Part shown: positions 18,708 to 26,518 of the stretch, piece by piece
Numbering within the stretch: the first letter of the stretch is position 1
How the letters are laid out: each line of letters begins with the position of its first letter
Assembly: GCF_018131225.1 (NCBI RefSeq)
Contig: NZ_JAFCMM010000004.1
Span: forward strand, 620,001 to 684,000
Length of the DNA stretch: 64,000 bases
Reading direction: 5' to 3'
From: Bradyrhizobium sp. U87765 SZCCT0048
GTDB lineage: Bacteria; Pseudomonadota; Alphaproteobacteria; Rhizobiales; Xanthobacteraceae
The notes under the pieces: model-generated
What the model saw: only the letters and a program-made list of their open reading frames with translations
Databases searched by the model: none
Told to the model about the DNA's origin: nothing
Made by a program: the position numbers and the translations under genes

Positions 18708-18908
18708 ATGCCCAAGCTGAAGACCAAGTCAGGCGCTAAAAAGCGCTTCAAGGTGACCGCCTCCGGGAAGGTCAAGCATGCTCAGCGCGGCAAGCGCCAC
18801 GGCATGATCAAGCGGACGAAGAAGCAGATTCGTCAGCTCCGTGGCACGCGCGTGCTGTTCAAGACCGACGGCGACAACGTCAAGAAGTACTTCTTGCCGA
18901 ACGCCTGA
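18708..18908 (+). CDS. rpmI: 50S ribosomal protein L35
   Basis: 66-residue basic ribosomal protein: PKLKTKSGAKKRFKVTASGKVK, then GKRHGMIKRTKKQIRQLRGT, ending YFLPNA. AGGAG precedes the ATG. Just upstream (18661-18690) GCGCCCTCGCGGGCGGCTTTTGC can form a small terminator-like hairpin, a possible attenuator as L20 represses this operon in other bacteria; this is inference. Confidence 0.98.
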   Translation: MPKLKTKSGAKKRFKVTASGKVKHAQRGKRHGMIKRTKKQIRQLRGTRVLFKTDGDNVKKYFLPNA

Positions 18909-18921
18909 TCCCTGATCGCCG

Positions 18922-18945
18922 GGCCGCACCATCGCGGCCGTTTTT
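18922..18945 (+). terminator. Terminator-like hairpin between rpmI and rplT
   Basis: GGCCGC, loop ACCATC, GCGGCC, then GTTTTT. A 6-bp GC stem with T5; may cause partial termination between L35 and L20. Confidence 0.7.
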
Positions 18946-18977
18946 CGTCACCATTCGAGATTTTGAGGAGGTCTGTC

Positions 18978-19337
18978 ATGGCTCGCGTCAAGCGCGGAGT
19001 GACGGCTCACGCCAAGCACAAGAAAGTCTACAAGGCCGCCAAGGGTTATTATGGCCGCCGCAAGAACACGATCCGCGCCGCCAAGCAGGCGGTGGAGAAG
19101 GCCGGCCAGTACGCCTTCCGTGATCGCAAGCGCAAGAAGCGCACCTTCCGCGCCCTCTGGATCCAGCGCCTGAACGCCGCTGTGCGTCCGTTCGGCCTGA
19201 CCTACAGCCGATTTATCGACGGCCTCGCCAAGTCGGGCGTGACTGTGGATCGCAAGGTGCTGTCGGATCTGGCCATCCATGAGCCGGCGGCTTTCCAGCT
19301 GATCGCCGAAAAGGCCAAGGCCGCTCTCGCGGCCTGA
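18978..19337 (+). CDS. rplT: 50S ribosomal protein L20
   Basis: 119-residue early 23S rRNA-binding protein needed for 50S assembly. MARVKRGVTAHAKHKKV start with GAGGAGG 7-13 nt upstream; the frame extends to 18963 but that ATG would overlap the ribosome site. YYGRRKNTIRAAKQAVEKAGQYAFRDRK and WIQRLNAAVRPFGLTYSRFI are diagnostic. A hairpin CGGGGCTT/AAGCCCCG at 19374-19396, without a T-tract, lies between this gene and pheS. Confidence 0.98.
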   Translation: MARVKRGVTAHAKHKKVYKAAKGYYGRRKNTIRAAKQAVEKAGQYAFRDRKRKKRTFRALWIQRLNAAVRPFGLTYSRFIDGLAKSGVTVDRKVLSDLAIHEPAAFQLIAEKAKAALAA

Positions 19338-19468
19338 GACCTTCAACGCCCGTACTGACGAGGCCGACACGACCGGGGCTTTGACCTGAAGCCCCGACCG
19401 TTCGGCTGGGCCTTGTTGACCCCCGCCGGACGATCCACCGAGATCATTGTTCCGCTTTGGGGCCCAAG

Positions 19469-20551
19469 ATGTCCGAACTCAACGCTCTGCAAGCCGATCT
19501 GCTCAGCCAGATCGCCGCGGCCTCCGACGAGGCCGCGCTCGAGGCCGTGCGCGTCTCAGCGCTCGGCAAGAAGGGCTCGATCTCCGCACTGCTCGCGACC
19601 CTCGGCAAAATGTCGCCGGAGCAGCGCAAGACCGAGGGCGCCGCGATCAACGCGGTGAAGGACGGCGTCTCCCAGGCACTCGCCGCCCGCCGCGACGTGC
19701 TGAAGGCCGCCGCGCTCGATGCCCGCCTCGCGCGCGAGACGGTCGACGTCACCCTGCCGCTGCGCGACACCGCCACCGAAGCCGGCCGCATCCACCCGCT
19801 GACCCAGGTGTGGGACGAACTCACCACCATCTTCGCCGACATGGGCTTTGCGGTGGCCGAAGGTCCGGACATCGAGACCGACGACTACAACTTCACCAAG
19901 CTGAACTTCCCCGAGGGCCATCCGGCCCGCGAGATGCACGACACCTTCTTCTTCAATCCGAAGGAAGACGGCTCGCGCCTCCTGCTGCGCACTCACACCT
20001 CGCCGGTGCAGGTGCGCACCATGCTGAGCCAGACGCCGCCGATCCGCGTGATCTGCCCGGGCCGCACCTACCGCATCGACTCGGACGCGACCCATACGCC
20101 GCAATTCCACCAGGTCGAGGGCCTCGTCATCGACAAGGGCTCGCACCTCGGCCACCTCAAGTGGATCCTGCACGAGTTCTGCAAGGCGTTCTTCGAGGTC
20201 GACAACATCAACATGCGCTTCCGGCCGTCGTTCTTCCCGTTCACGGAGCCGTCGCTGGAAGTCGATATCCAGTGCCGCCGCGACAAGGGCGAGATCCGCT
20301 TCGGCGAGGGCGAGGACTGGCTGGAGATTCTTGGCTGCGGCATGGTTCATCCGAACGTGCTGCGCGCCTGCAACATCGATCCCGACGTCTATCAGGGCTT
20401 CGCCTGGGGCATGGGCATCGACCGCATCGCGATGCTGAAATACGGCCTGCCCGACCTGCGCGCGCTGTTCGACGCCGATGTGCGCTGGCTCGACCACTAC
20501 GGCTTCCGGCCGCTTGAAATCCCGACACTGGCCGGAGGGCTGTCGTCATGA
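19469..20551 (+). CDS. pheS: Phenylalanyl-tRNA synthetase alpha subunit
   Basis: Catalytic subunit of the alpha2-beta2 class II synthetase. 360 residues from MSELNALQADLL: an N-terminal coiled coil, then the catalytic core with motif 2 (GRTYRIDSDATHTPQFHQVEG) and motif 3 (GFAWGMGIDRIAMLKYG), plus FRPSFFPFTEPSLEVDI. Stop overlaps the pheT start by 4 nt. Confidence 0.97.
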   Translation: MSELNALQADLLSQIAAASDEAALEAVRVSALGKKGSISALLATLGKMSPEQRKTEGAAINAVKDGVSQALAARRDVLKAAALDARLARETVDVTLPLRDTATEAGRIHPLTQVWDELTTIFADMGFAVAEGPDIETDDYNFTKLNFPEGHPAREMHDTFFFNPKEDGSRLLLRTHTSPVQVRTMLSQTPPIRVICPGRTYRIDSDATHTPQFHQVEGLVIDKGSHLGHLKWILHEFCKAFFEVDNINMRFRPSFFPFTEPSLEVDIQCRRDKGEIRFGEGEDWLEILGCGMVHPNVLRACNIDPDVYQGFAWGMGIDRIAMLKYGLPDLRALFDADVRWLDHYGFRPLEIPTLAGGLSS

Positions 20552-22968
20552 AGTTCACCCTGTCCTGGCTGAAGGAGCACCTCGTCACCGACGAGCCGCT
20601 GGACAAGCTCGCCGACAAGCTGACCATGATCGGCCTCGAGGTCGAGCACATCGAGGACAAGGGCAAGGCGCTGGCGCCGTTCACCATCGCCCGTGTGATC
20701 TCGGCCGAGCAGCATCCCAATGCCGACCGGCTGCGGGTGTGCATGGTCGACACCGGCGAGGGTGCTCCCGTGCAGGTGGTGTGCGGCGCGCCGAACGCGC
20801 GCGCCGGCCTTGTCAGCGTGTTCTCGCCGCCCGGCACCTTCATTCCCGGCAAGAACATCACGCTTGGCGTCGGCACCATCCGCGGCGTCGAGAGCCGCGG
20901 CATGCTGTGCTCGGCCGCCGAGCTTCAGCTGTCGGAAGACCATGACGGCATCATCGAGCTGCCGGCGGACGCGCCGATCGGCCAGCCCTATGCGGAGTGG
21001 GCGAAACTCGGCGATCCCGTGATCGAGATCAACCTGACGCCGAACCGGCAGGACTGCACCGGCGTGCATGGCATCGCCCGCGACCTGTCGGCCGCCGACA
21101 TGGGAACGTTGAAGGATCCGGCGATCAAGCCGGTGAAGGGCGAATTCCCGTGCCCGGTGCAGGTCACCGTCGAGGACGCCACGCTGTGTCCGGGCTTTGC
21201 GCTGCGCCTCGTGCGCGGCGTCAAGAACGGCCCGTCGCCGGAGTGGCTGCAGAAGCGGCTGACCTCGATCGGCCTGCGCCCGATCAACGCCCTCGTCGAC
21301 ATCACCAACTTCATGACGTTCGACCGCAGCCGCCCGCTGCATGTGTTCGACGCCGCCAAGGTCAAGGGCAACCTCACCGTGCGGCGCGGCCGCACCGGGG
21401 AGACGCTGCTCGCGCTCGACGGCCGCACCTACACGCTGGACGACCAGGTTTGCGTGATCGCCGACGACCATGGCGTCGAATCGCTCGCCGGCATCATGGG
21501 CGGCGAGGCGTCGGGCTGCTCCGACGACACCACCGACGTGCTGATCGAATCGGCGCTGTGGAACGAGATCAACATCGCCCAGACCGGCCGCAAGCTCGGC
21601 ATCAACTCGGATGCGCGCTATCGCTTCGAGCGCGGCGTCGATCCGGCCTTCATGGTGCCGGGCCTCGAGCTCGCGACCAGGCTGGTGATGGAGCTGTGCG
21701 GCGGCACGCCGTCGGAAGCCGTGGTGATCGGCAAGACCCATGGCGACGACCGGGTGATCGACTACCCGCTCACCGAACTCAAGCGTCTCGCCGGCATCGA
21801 GGTGCCGCTGATCGAGACACGCCGCATCCTCGGCCATCTCGGCTTCATGGTGGCCGGCAATGGCCCGGTGGTGAAGGTGGCGGTGCCGTCCTGGCGCAGC
21901 GACGTCTCCGGCAAGGCCGACATCGTCGAGGAGATCGTGCGCATCGTCGGCGTCGATCGCGTTCCGATGGTGCCGTTCGAGCGCGGCGACAGCCCGCGCA
22001 AGCCGGTGCTGACGCCGCTGCAGCTGCGCACGCGCCGCGCCAAGCGCGCGCTGGCGGCGCGCGGCATGATCGAAGCGGTGACCTGGTCGTTCATTCCCAA
22101 GGCCCAGGCCGAGCTGTTCGGCGGCGGGCAGCCGGAGCTTGCGCTCGCCAACCCGATCGCGGCGGACCTCTCCGACATGCGGCCGAGCCTGCTCGCGGGC
22201 CTCGTGCGTTCAGCGCAGGCCAACGCCGACCGCGGTTTCCCTGACGTCGCGCTGTTCGAGGTCGGCCAGATCTTCCGCGGCGACCGTCCGCAGGACCAGC
22301 AGATGGCGGCAAGCGGCATCCGCCGCGGCCTCGCCTCGTCGCGCTCGCCGGGACGGCACTGGTCGGGCTCGGCAACCGTCGACGCCTTCGACGCCAAGGC
22401 CGACGCGCTGGCGGTACTCGCTGCCGCGGGTGCGCCGGTGCAGGCGATCCAGGTGGTGGCGACGCGCGAGGCGAAGAACGCTCCAGCGTGGTTGCATCCG
22501 GGTCGCTCCGGCGTGCTGCAGATCGGGCCGCAGAACGTGCTGGGCTATTTCGGCGAGCTGCATCCGCGCGCGCTCGAGGTGCTGGATGCCGAGGGGCCGC
22601 TGGTCGGCTTCGAGGTGGTGCTCGACCGCATCCCCGACGCCAAGGCGAAGCCGACCCGGGCCAAGCCGCTGCTCGACCTGTCGCCGTTCCAGCCGGTGTC
22701 GCGCGACTTCGCGTTCATCGTCGATCGCGCCGTCAAGGCCGGTGACGTGGTGCGCGCCGCACAGGGCGTCGACCGCAAGCTGATCACCGCGGTGAACGTG
22801 TTCGACCTCTACGAGGGCAAGGGCATCGACGACGGCAAGAAGTCGCTGGCGATCGCCGTGACGCTGCAGCCGCGCGACAAGACCCTGACCGACCAGGAGA
22901 TCGACGCGGTCGCGGCCAAGGTCGTCGCCGAGGTGACCAAGAAGACAGGCGGCGTGCTGCGCGGATGA
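20548..22968 (+). CDS. pheT: Phenylalanyl-tRNA synthetase beta subunit
   Basis: 806-residue partner of PheS that carries editing and tRNA-binding functions. Domains in order: N-terminal, EMAP/OB-like tRNA-binding domain (about 40-150, VVCGAPNARAGLVSV), B3/B4 editing domain (about 215-390, ALVDITNFMTFDRSRPLHVFD), B5 domain (about 400-475), catalytic-like core (VSGKADIVEEIVRIVGVDRVP) and the C-terminal FDX-ACB anticodon domain (FQPVSRDFAFIVDRAVKAGDV). Translationally coupled to pheS and, by another ATGA overlap, to the next permease gene. Confidence 0.97.
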   Translation: MKFTLSWLKEHLVTDEPLDKLADKLTMIGLEVEHIEDKGKALAPFTIARVISAEQHPNADRLRVCMVDTGEGAPVQVVCGAPNARAGLVSVFSPPGTFIPGKNITLGVGTIRGVESRGMLCSAAELQLSEDHDGIIELPADAPIGQPYAEWAKLGDPVIEINLTPNRQDCTGVHGIARDLSAADMGTLKDPAIKPVKGEFPCPVQVTVEDATLCPGFALRLVRGVKNGPSPEWLQKRLTSIGLRPINALVDITNFMTFDRSRPLHVFDAAKVKGNLTVRRGRTGETLLALDGRTYTLDDQVCVIADDHGVESLAGIMGGEASGCSDDTTDVLIESALWNEINIAQTGRKLGINSDARYRFERGVDPAFMVPGLELATRLVMELCGGTPSEAVVIGKTHGDDRVIDYPLTELKRLAGIEVPLIETRRILGHLGFMVAGNGPVVKVAVPSWRSDVSGKADIVEEIVRIVGVDRVPMVPFERGDSPRKPVLTPLQLRTRRAKRALAARGMIEAVTWSFIPKAQAELFGGGQPELALANPIAADLSDMRPSLLAGLVRSAQANADRGFPDVALFEVGQIFRGDRPQDQQMAASGIRRGLASSRSPGRHWSGSATVDAFDAKADALAVLAAAGAPVQAIQVVATREAKNAPAWLHPGRSGVLQIGPQNVLGYFGELHPRALEVLDAEGPLVGFEVVLDRIPDAKAKPTRAKPLLDLSPFQPVSRDFAFIVDRAVKAGDVVRAAQGVDRKLITAVNVFDLYEGKGIDDGKKSLAIAVTLQPRDKTLTDQEIDAVAAKVVAEVTKKTGGVLRG

Positions 22969-23735
22969 ACTTCGCAGCACTGCTGCCGTCGGACATCAGT
23001 CCCCATCATGTGCTTGCGATCGGCGCCATCGCGCTGATCGCAGGCGCCGCGCGCGGCTTTTCCGGGTTCGGCTCCGCGCTGATCTTCATGCCGCTGGCGA
23101 GCACGTTTGCCGCGCCGAGCCTCGTCGCCGGCCTGTTGCTGGTGATCGATTCGGTCGCGGCCGTGCCGCTGATCCCCGGTGCGCTGAGACATGCCGACCG
23201 CCGGCCGGTGACCGCGATGGTGCTCGGCGCCGTCGTCGGCGTGCCGATCGGCACCTATGCGCTGACCCGCCTCGATCCGGTGGTGACGCGCTGGATCATT
23301 TCGGCCTTCGTCGTCGCCATGCTGGCGCTGATCGCATCGGGCTGGCGCTACCGCGGCACCGACCGCGGCGGTATCGCCATGGCCGTCGGCAGCGTGTCCG
23401 GCTTTTGCGGCGGCCTCGCCCAGACGGGTGGACCGCCGGTGGTCGCGTACTGGCTGGGACGGCCGATCGAGCCGCAGGTGGTGCGCGCCAACATCGTGCT
23501 GTTCTTCGCAGGCTCCGACGTTGTGTCGGTGGCGAGCTACCTGGTCGCCGGGCTGTTGACCTCCGACGTGCTCAAGCTCGCCCTGCTGATCGGCCCGGTG
23601 TTCGCGTTCGGGCTGTGGCTCGGCGCGCAGATGTTCGGCAAGGCGAGCGAGACGCTGTTTCGCACCATCTGCTACGCGCTGATCGCGCTCGCCGCGGTGG
23701 TCGGCCTGCCGCTGTTCGACGGCCTGCTGCGCTGA
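22965..23735 (+). CDS. TSUP family transporter (TauE/SafE, DUF81)
   Basis: 256-residue inner-membrane permease with about eight hydrophobic segments and internal duplication: GAARGFSGFGSALIFMPLAS in the first half and GSVSGFCGGLAQTGGPPVVAYWLG in the second. The family exports sulfite, sulfoacetate or other organic anions; the substrate is not evident here. ATGA overlap with pheT suggests it is read from the pheST transcript, an odd partner for a synthetase. Confidence 0.9.
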   Translation: MNFAALLPSDISPHHVLAIGAIALIAGAARGFSGFGSALIFMPLASTFAAPSLVAGLLLVIDSVAAVPLIPGALRHADRRPVTAMVLGAVVGVPIGTYALTRLDPVVTRWIISAFVVAMLALIASGWRYRGTDRGGIAMAVGSVSGFCGGLAQTGGPPVVAYWLGRPIEPQVVRANIVLFFAGSDVVSVASYLVAGLLTSDVLKLALLIGPVFAFGLWLGAQMFGKASETLFRTICYALIALAAVVGLPLFDGLLR

Positions 23736-23800
23736 AGCGCTTGCCTCGCCGCATGCGGCGAGACTACGCTTCGCGACCTTGATGAGCCGGAGTTCCCATC

Positions 23801-24757
23801 ATGATCGATCGTCGCGGCCTGCTGATCGCGGGCGCCTTCGGCGCCGTCACGGCGGCCACCGCGCCGCTGCGCGCGCTGGCAGAAGACGCCGGCAAGAAGC
23901 CGCGTACCCGCATCGTCTTCCTCGGCACCAAGGGCGGACCCCGGGTCGGGATCGGCGCGGCCAATCCGGCCAATGCCGTGGTGGTGAACGGCACGCCCTA
24001 CGTGATCGACTGCGGCATGGGCGTCAGCCGCCAGCTGGTCAACGCCGGCATCGCCATTCCGTCGGTGAAGTACATCTTCATCAGCCACCATCACTCCGAC
24101 CACAACCTCGAATACGGCAATCTCGTCTACAACGCCTGGGCGGCCGGTCTGTCGACGCCGGTGCATTCGTTCGGTCCCAAGGGGCTGGAGGCGATGACCA
24201 GGACGTTCTGGGAGCTCAACAGGTTCGACGTCGACACCCGCATCGCCGACGAAGGCCGCCCCGATCCCCGCCCGCTGCTGATCGCACGGGACATCACCGA
24301 CAATGGCGTCGTGCTCAAGACCGAGGACGTCACGGTCACCGCGTTCCGCACGCCACATCCGCCGATTACCGACAATTTCGCCTACAAGTTCGAGACGCCG
24401 GACGGCACGATCGTGTTCTCCAGTGACACCGCCTACAATCCGAAGCTCGCCGAATTCGCCAAAGGCGCCGACGTGCTGGTGCACGAGGTGCTGTACGAGC
24501 CGGCGGTCGACCGTCTCGTCCTCAAGACGAAGAATGGCGCGACGCTCAAGAAGCATCTGATGGACAGCCACACCACGACCGATGATGTCGGCCGCATCGC
24601 CGCCGCGGCCGGCGTCAAGACGCTGGTGCTGAGCCATTTCGTGCCGGGCGACGATCCCGCCGTCACCGACGCCGACTGGACCGAGGGCGTCAAGAAGCAC
24701 TTCAGCGGCCGCGTCGTCGTCGCCAGGGATCTGATGGAGCTGACGCTGCCGGTGTGA
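23801..24757 (+). CDS. Exported metallo-beta-lactamase-fold hydrolase (RNase Z-like)
   Basis: 318 residues. The N-terminus MIDRRGLLIAGAFGAVTAATAP is a Tat-type signal (RRGLL) with a cleavage region around LRALAED. The metal-binding motif is SHHHSDHNLE (HxHxDH), with H in AFRTPHPPITDNF, D in VFSSDTAYN and H in LVLSHFVPGDDP, the arylsulfatase/RNase Z-like arrangement. Export makes a tRNA-processing role unlikely; a periplasmic esterase or sulfatase is more probable. Followed closely by an accessory patch. Confidence 0.87.
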   Translation: MIDRRGLLIAGAFGAVTAATAPLRALAEDAGKKPRTRIVFLGTKGGPRVGIGAANPANAVVVNGTPYVIDCGMGVSRQLVNAGIAIPSVKYIFISHHHSDHNLEYGNLVYNAWAAGLSTPVHSFGPKGLEAMTRTFWELNRFDVDTRIADEGRPDPRPLLIARDITDNGVVLKTEDVTVTAFRTPHPPITDNFAYKFETPDGTIVFSSDTAYNPKLAEFAKGADVLVHEVLYEPAVDRLVLKTKNGATLKKHLMDSHTTTDDVGRIAAAAGVKTLVLSHFVPGDDPAVTDADWTEGVKKHFSGRVVVARDLMELTLPV

Positions 24758-24760
24758 GAA

Positions 24761-24779
24761 CGCTCAGCCGCGCGGCCAG
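24761..24779. repeat. 19-bp direct repeat, left copy
   Basis: CGCTCAGCCGCGCGGCCAG, identical to 26500-26518. The two copies bracket the accessory patch with the AraC remnant and two unknown genes. In the right copy the sequence forms the end of the amine oxidase gene (WPRG stop). Confidence 0.8.
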
Positions 24780-24792
24780 ACGCGAGGGCACG

Positions 24793-25050
24793 TCATGGCG
24801 CCGTCGTCACGGCCTTCGCACCGCGGGCCCGGCTCGGCGGCAGGGCATGGAAGCGCCCCCACGCCCGCCGCAGCTGCCGCGAGGAGGCGAAGCCGGCGCG
24901 CTCCGCGACGCGCTCCATGTCGAGCCGCGTGCCTTCGACCAGCTCCCGCGCCAACGCGACGCGGATGCGATTGACGTAATCCGTCACGCTCATGCCGGCA
25001 TGCTCGTTGAACAGGCGCGACAGATGCCGCGCGCTGGTGTGCGCGATCAC
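24793..25050 (-). pseudogene. AraC/GlxA-type regulator remnant (C-terminal helix-turn-helix only)
   Basis: About 85 codons encode the end of an AraC DNA-binding domain: SARHLSRLFNEHAGMSVTDYVNRIR and VAERAGFASSRQLRRAW, the two helix-turn-helix parts. An in-frame TGA lies seven codons before the GTG at 25050, and no N-terminal sensor (DJ-1/PfpI-like in GlxA proteins) or first helices precede it. It is therefore a 5'-truncated regulator, probably dead. Confidence 0.8.
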
Positions 25051-25146
25051 GGCCCGCGCCCGCCATCCTCAGGACGACGCCTGTGCCGCAGGCGCCACCA
25101 TGCGCGCCTGCGGCCAGGACACCGACTGCCCCGCCCCCGAGACGTC

Positions 25147-25662
25147 CTACCCGAACCAGTAGCGCACGATGCGATGGCTGCCCGGATCGGTCTCGAAGTT
25201 GACCCGGTCGCGCCGGTAGTCCTTGGGGATGGGATCGCCCGTGCGATAGACGCGCACCGTATGACCGATCAGGTCGGCGATCCGGTCCGGATGCGGATCG
25301 GATCCCAGCAGATTTGCGGCGATCGCCATATCGAGAGGAAATGGATCCTCATCCCCGGCGAGGGCTGGATTCGCAGCCCGCTCCGGGGCGAACGACCACA
25401 TCCTGAAGCCCAGGCTCGACAGCTGGAAAAGCTGCTGACGCGTGACCCCGCCGAGCGCGATCGAAAACACGTTGGCCCAGGCGGTCGGCGAACCGCACAG
25501 CGCGGGGATGAAAATCGGCAGTCGCTCATGCTGCCCCCCGCCAATGACGCGAATCCCGATCGCTTCGATTGCATCGGCATCGACCTTCAGCGGACGCGGC
25601 TTGATTTCCGGCTCGCACTGGATGGTCCCGTCCTGCTTGTACACGCTGGCAGCAAGATCCAT
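25147..25662 (-). CDS. Hypothetical protein
   Basis: 171 residues from MDLAASVYKQDG, preceded by AGGAGG 10 nt upstream; the open frame reaches 25725 but that start has no ribosome site. No signal peptide or membrane segment. Contains a Gly/Pro/Ala middle (IPALCGSPTAWANVFSIALGG) and a C-terminal part IADLIGHTVRVYRTGDPIPKDY with many charged residues, ending NFETDPGSHRIVRYWFG. I recognise no family. It follows another unknown gene on the same strand after 102 nt, and both lie inside the direct-repeat-bounded patch. Confidence 0.7.
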   Translation of the reverse strand: MDLAASVYKQDGTIQCEPEIKPRPLKVDADAIEAIGIRVIGGGQHERLPIFIPALCGSPTAWANVFSIALGGVTRQQLFQLSSLGFRMWSFAPERAANPALAGDEDPFPLDMAIAANLLGSDPHPDRIADLIGHTVRVYRTGDPIPKDYRRDRVNFETDPGSHRIVRYWFG

Positions 25663-25764
25663 GGCACACACTCCTCCTGACGACCGCGCCACGGATGCAT
25701 CCGGTGGCGGCCGTTCGAAATTCACATGATGAAGTCATGACGCCGGTGGCAGGGATCGCCCTGC

Positions 25765-26178
25765 CTAGAACACTACGAAAGCCGCCGTCCCGGACAGCGC
25801 CTGCACGGTGTAGAAATCGGCCTGGCCGTTGGGTTGGCCCACGATCGATCCGCGATGCAGCGTGGTGATGGATTCCGTGGCCACCGGCGCGATATCCGAC
25901 AGCCGCAGATTGACCCGCGGAATCAACACCGTGAACGTCGTCGATCCGGCGTCCGTGGTTTCATGCAGCACCACGCTCACCAGCGTGCCGAGTTCGCTTG
26001 CGGTGCTGCGGATCTGGTCGCCGCTGAACTGCTTGTTGAGGCTCGCCGAGTGGTAGCTGAAATGGGGCCTGCCGTCGAAACCCGACGTTGAATAGGTGAT
26101 CTGCAGTCCGCCTCCGGACAGTTCATAGAGAGTCGGATGCCTGGTTCCGGCCGGGGCCGGGTTCGAAGCTGCACTCAT
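25765..26178 (-). CDS. Hypothetical protein, beta-rich
   Basis: 137 residues from MSAASNPAPAGTRHP, with GAGGAG 8 nt upstream; a longer frame to 26256 lacks a ribosome site. No signal peptide. The pattern of alternating hydrophobic residues (LQITYSTSGFDGRPHFSYHSA, LVSVVLHETTDAGSTTFTVLIP, ADFYTVQALSGTAAFVVF) suggests an all-beta fold. No cysteines. Function unknown; likely first gene of a pair with the following unknown gene. Confidence 0.7.
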   Translation of the reverse strand: MSAASNPAPAGTRHPTLYELSGGGLQITYSTSGFDGRPHFSYHSASLNKQFSGDQIRSTASELGTLVSVVLHETTDAGSTTFTVLIPRVNLRLSDIAPVATESITTLHRGSIVGQPNGQADFYTVQALSGTAAFVVF

Positions 26179-26499
26179 GGTGTGTCTCCTCGTTGTCCAT
26201 GCAGGGTTGACCGCATGACGACGACCGACATCGGGCCCGCTCCTGAAAGCAGCCAATCAAATGCACGTCACGGTTTCCGCGCGTCGCGGCGTCGGACACA
26301 TCAGCCCCGGCGGCAGGGCGCGCTCATTTTTTTGTGTCAGGAACGGGCGGAGATATCGGCTCCGCATGCGTCTTCAAAATCGCGAATGATCAAACGACTT
26401 CACCACCAATGCAGAGATGTAAGCAGAAAGCCCGTCGTCTTGTCCAGCGTATTCGCGGGGAGCGCGGCCACCGCGCATCCCCTCGAAGCGACAGCAATG

Positions 26500-26518
26500 C
26501 GCTCAGCCGCGCGGCCAG
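26500..26518. repeat. 19-bp direct repeat, right copy
   Basis: CGCTCAGCCGCGCGGCCAG, identical to 24761-24779. It spans the stop codon of the amine oxidase gene. Confidence 0.8.
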
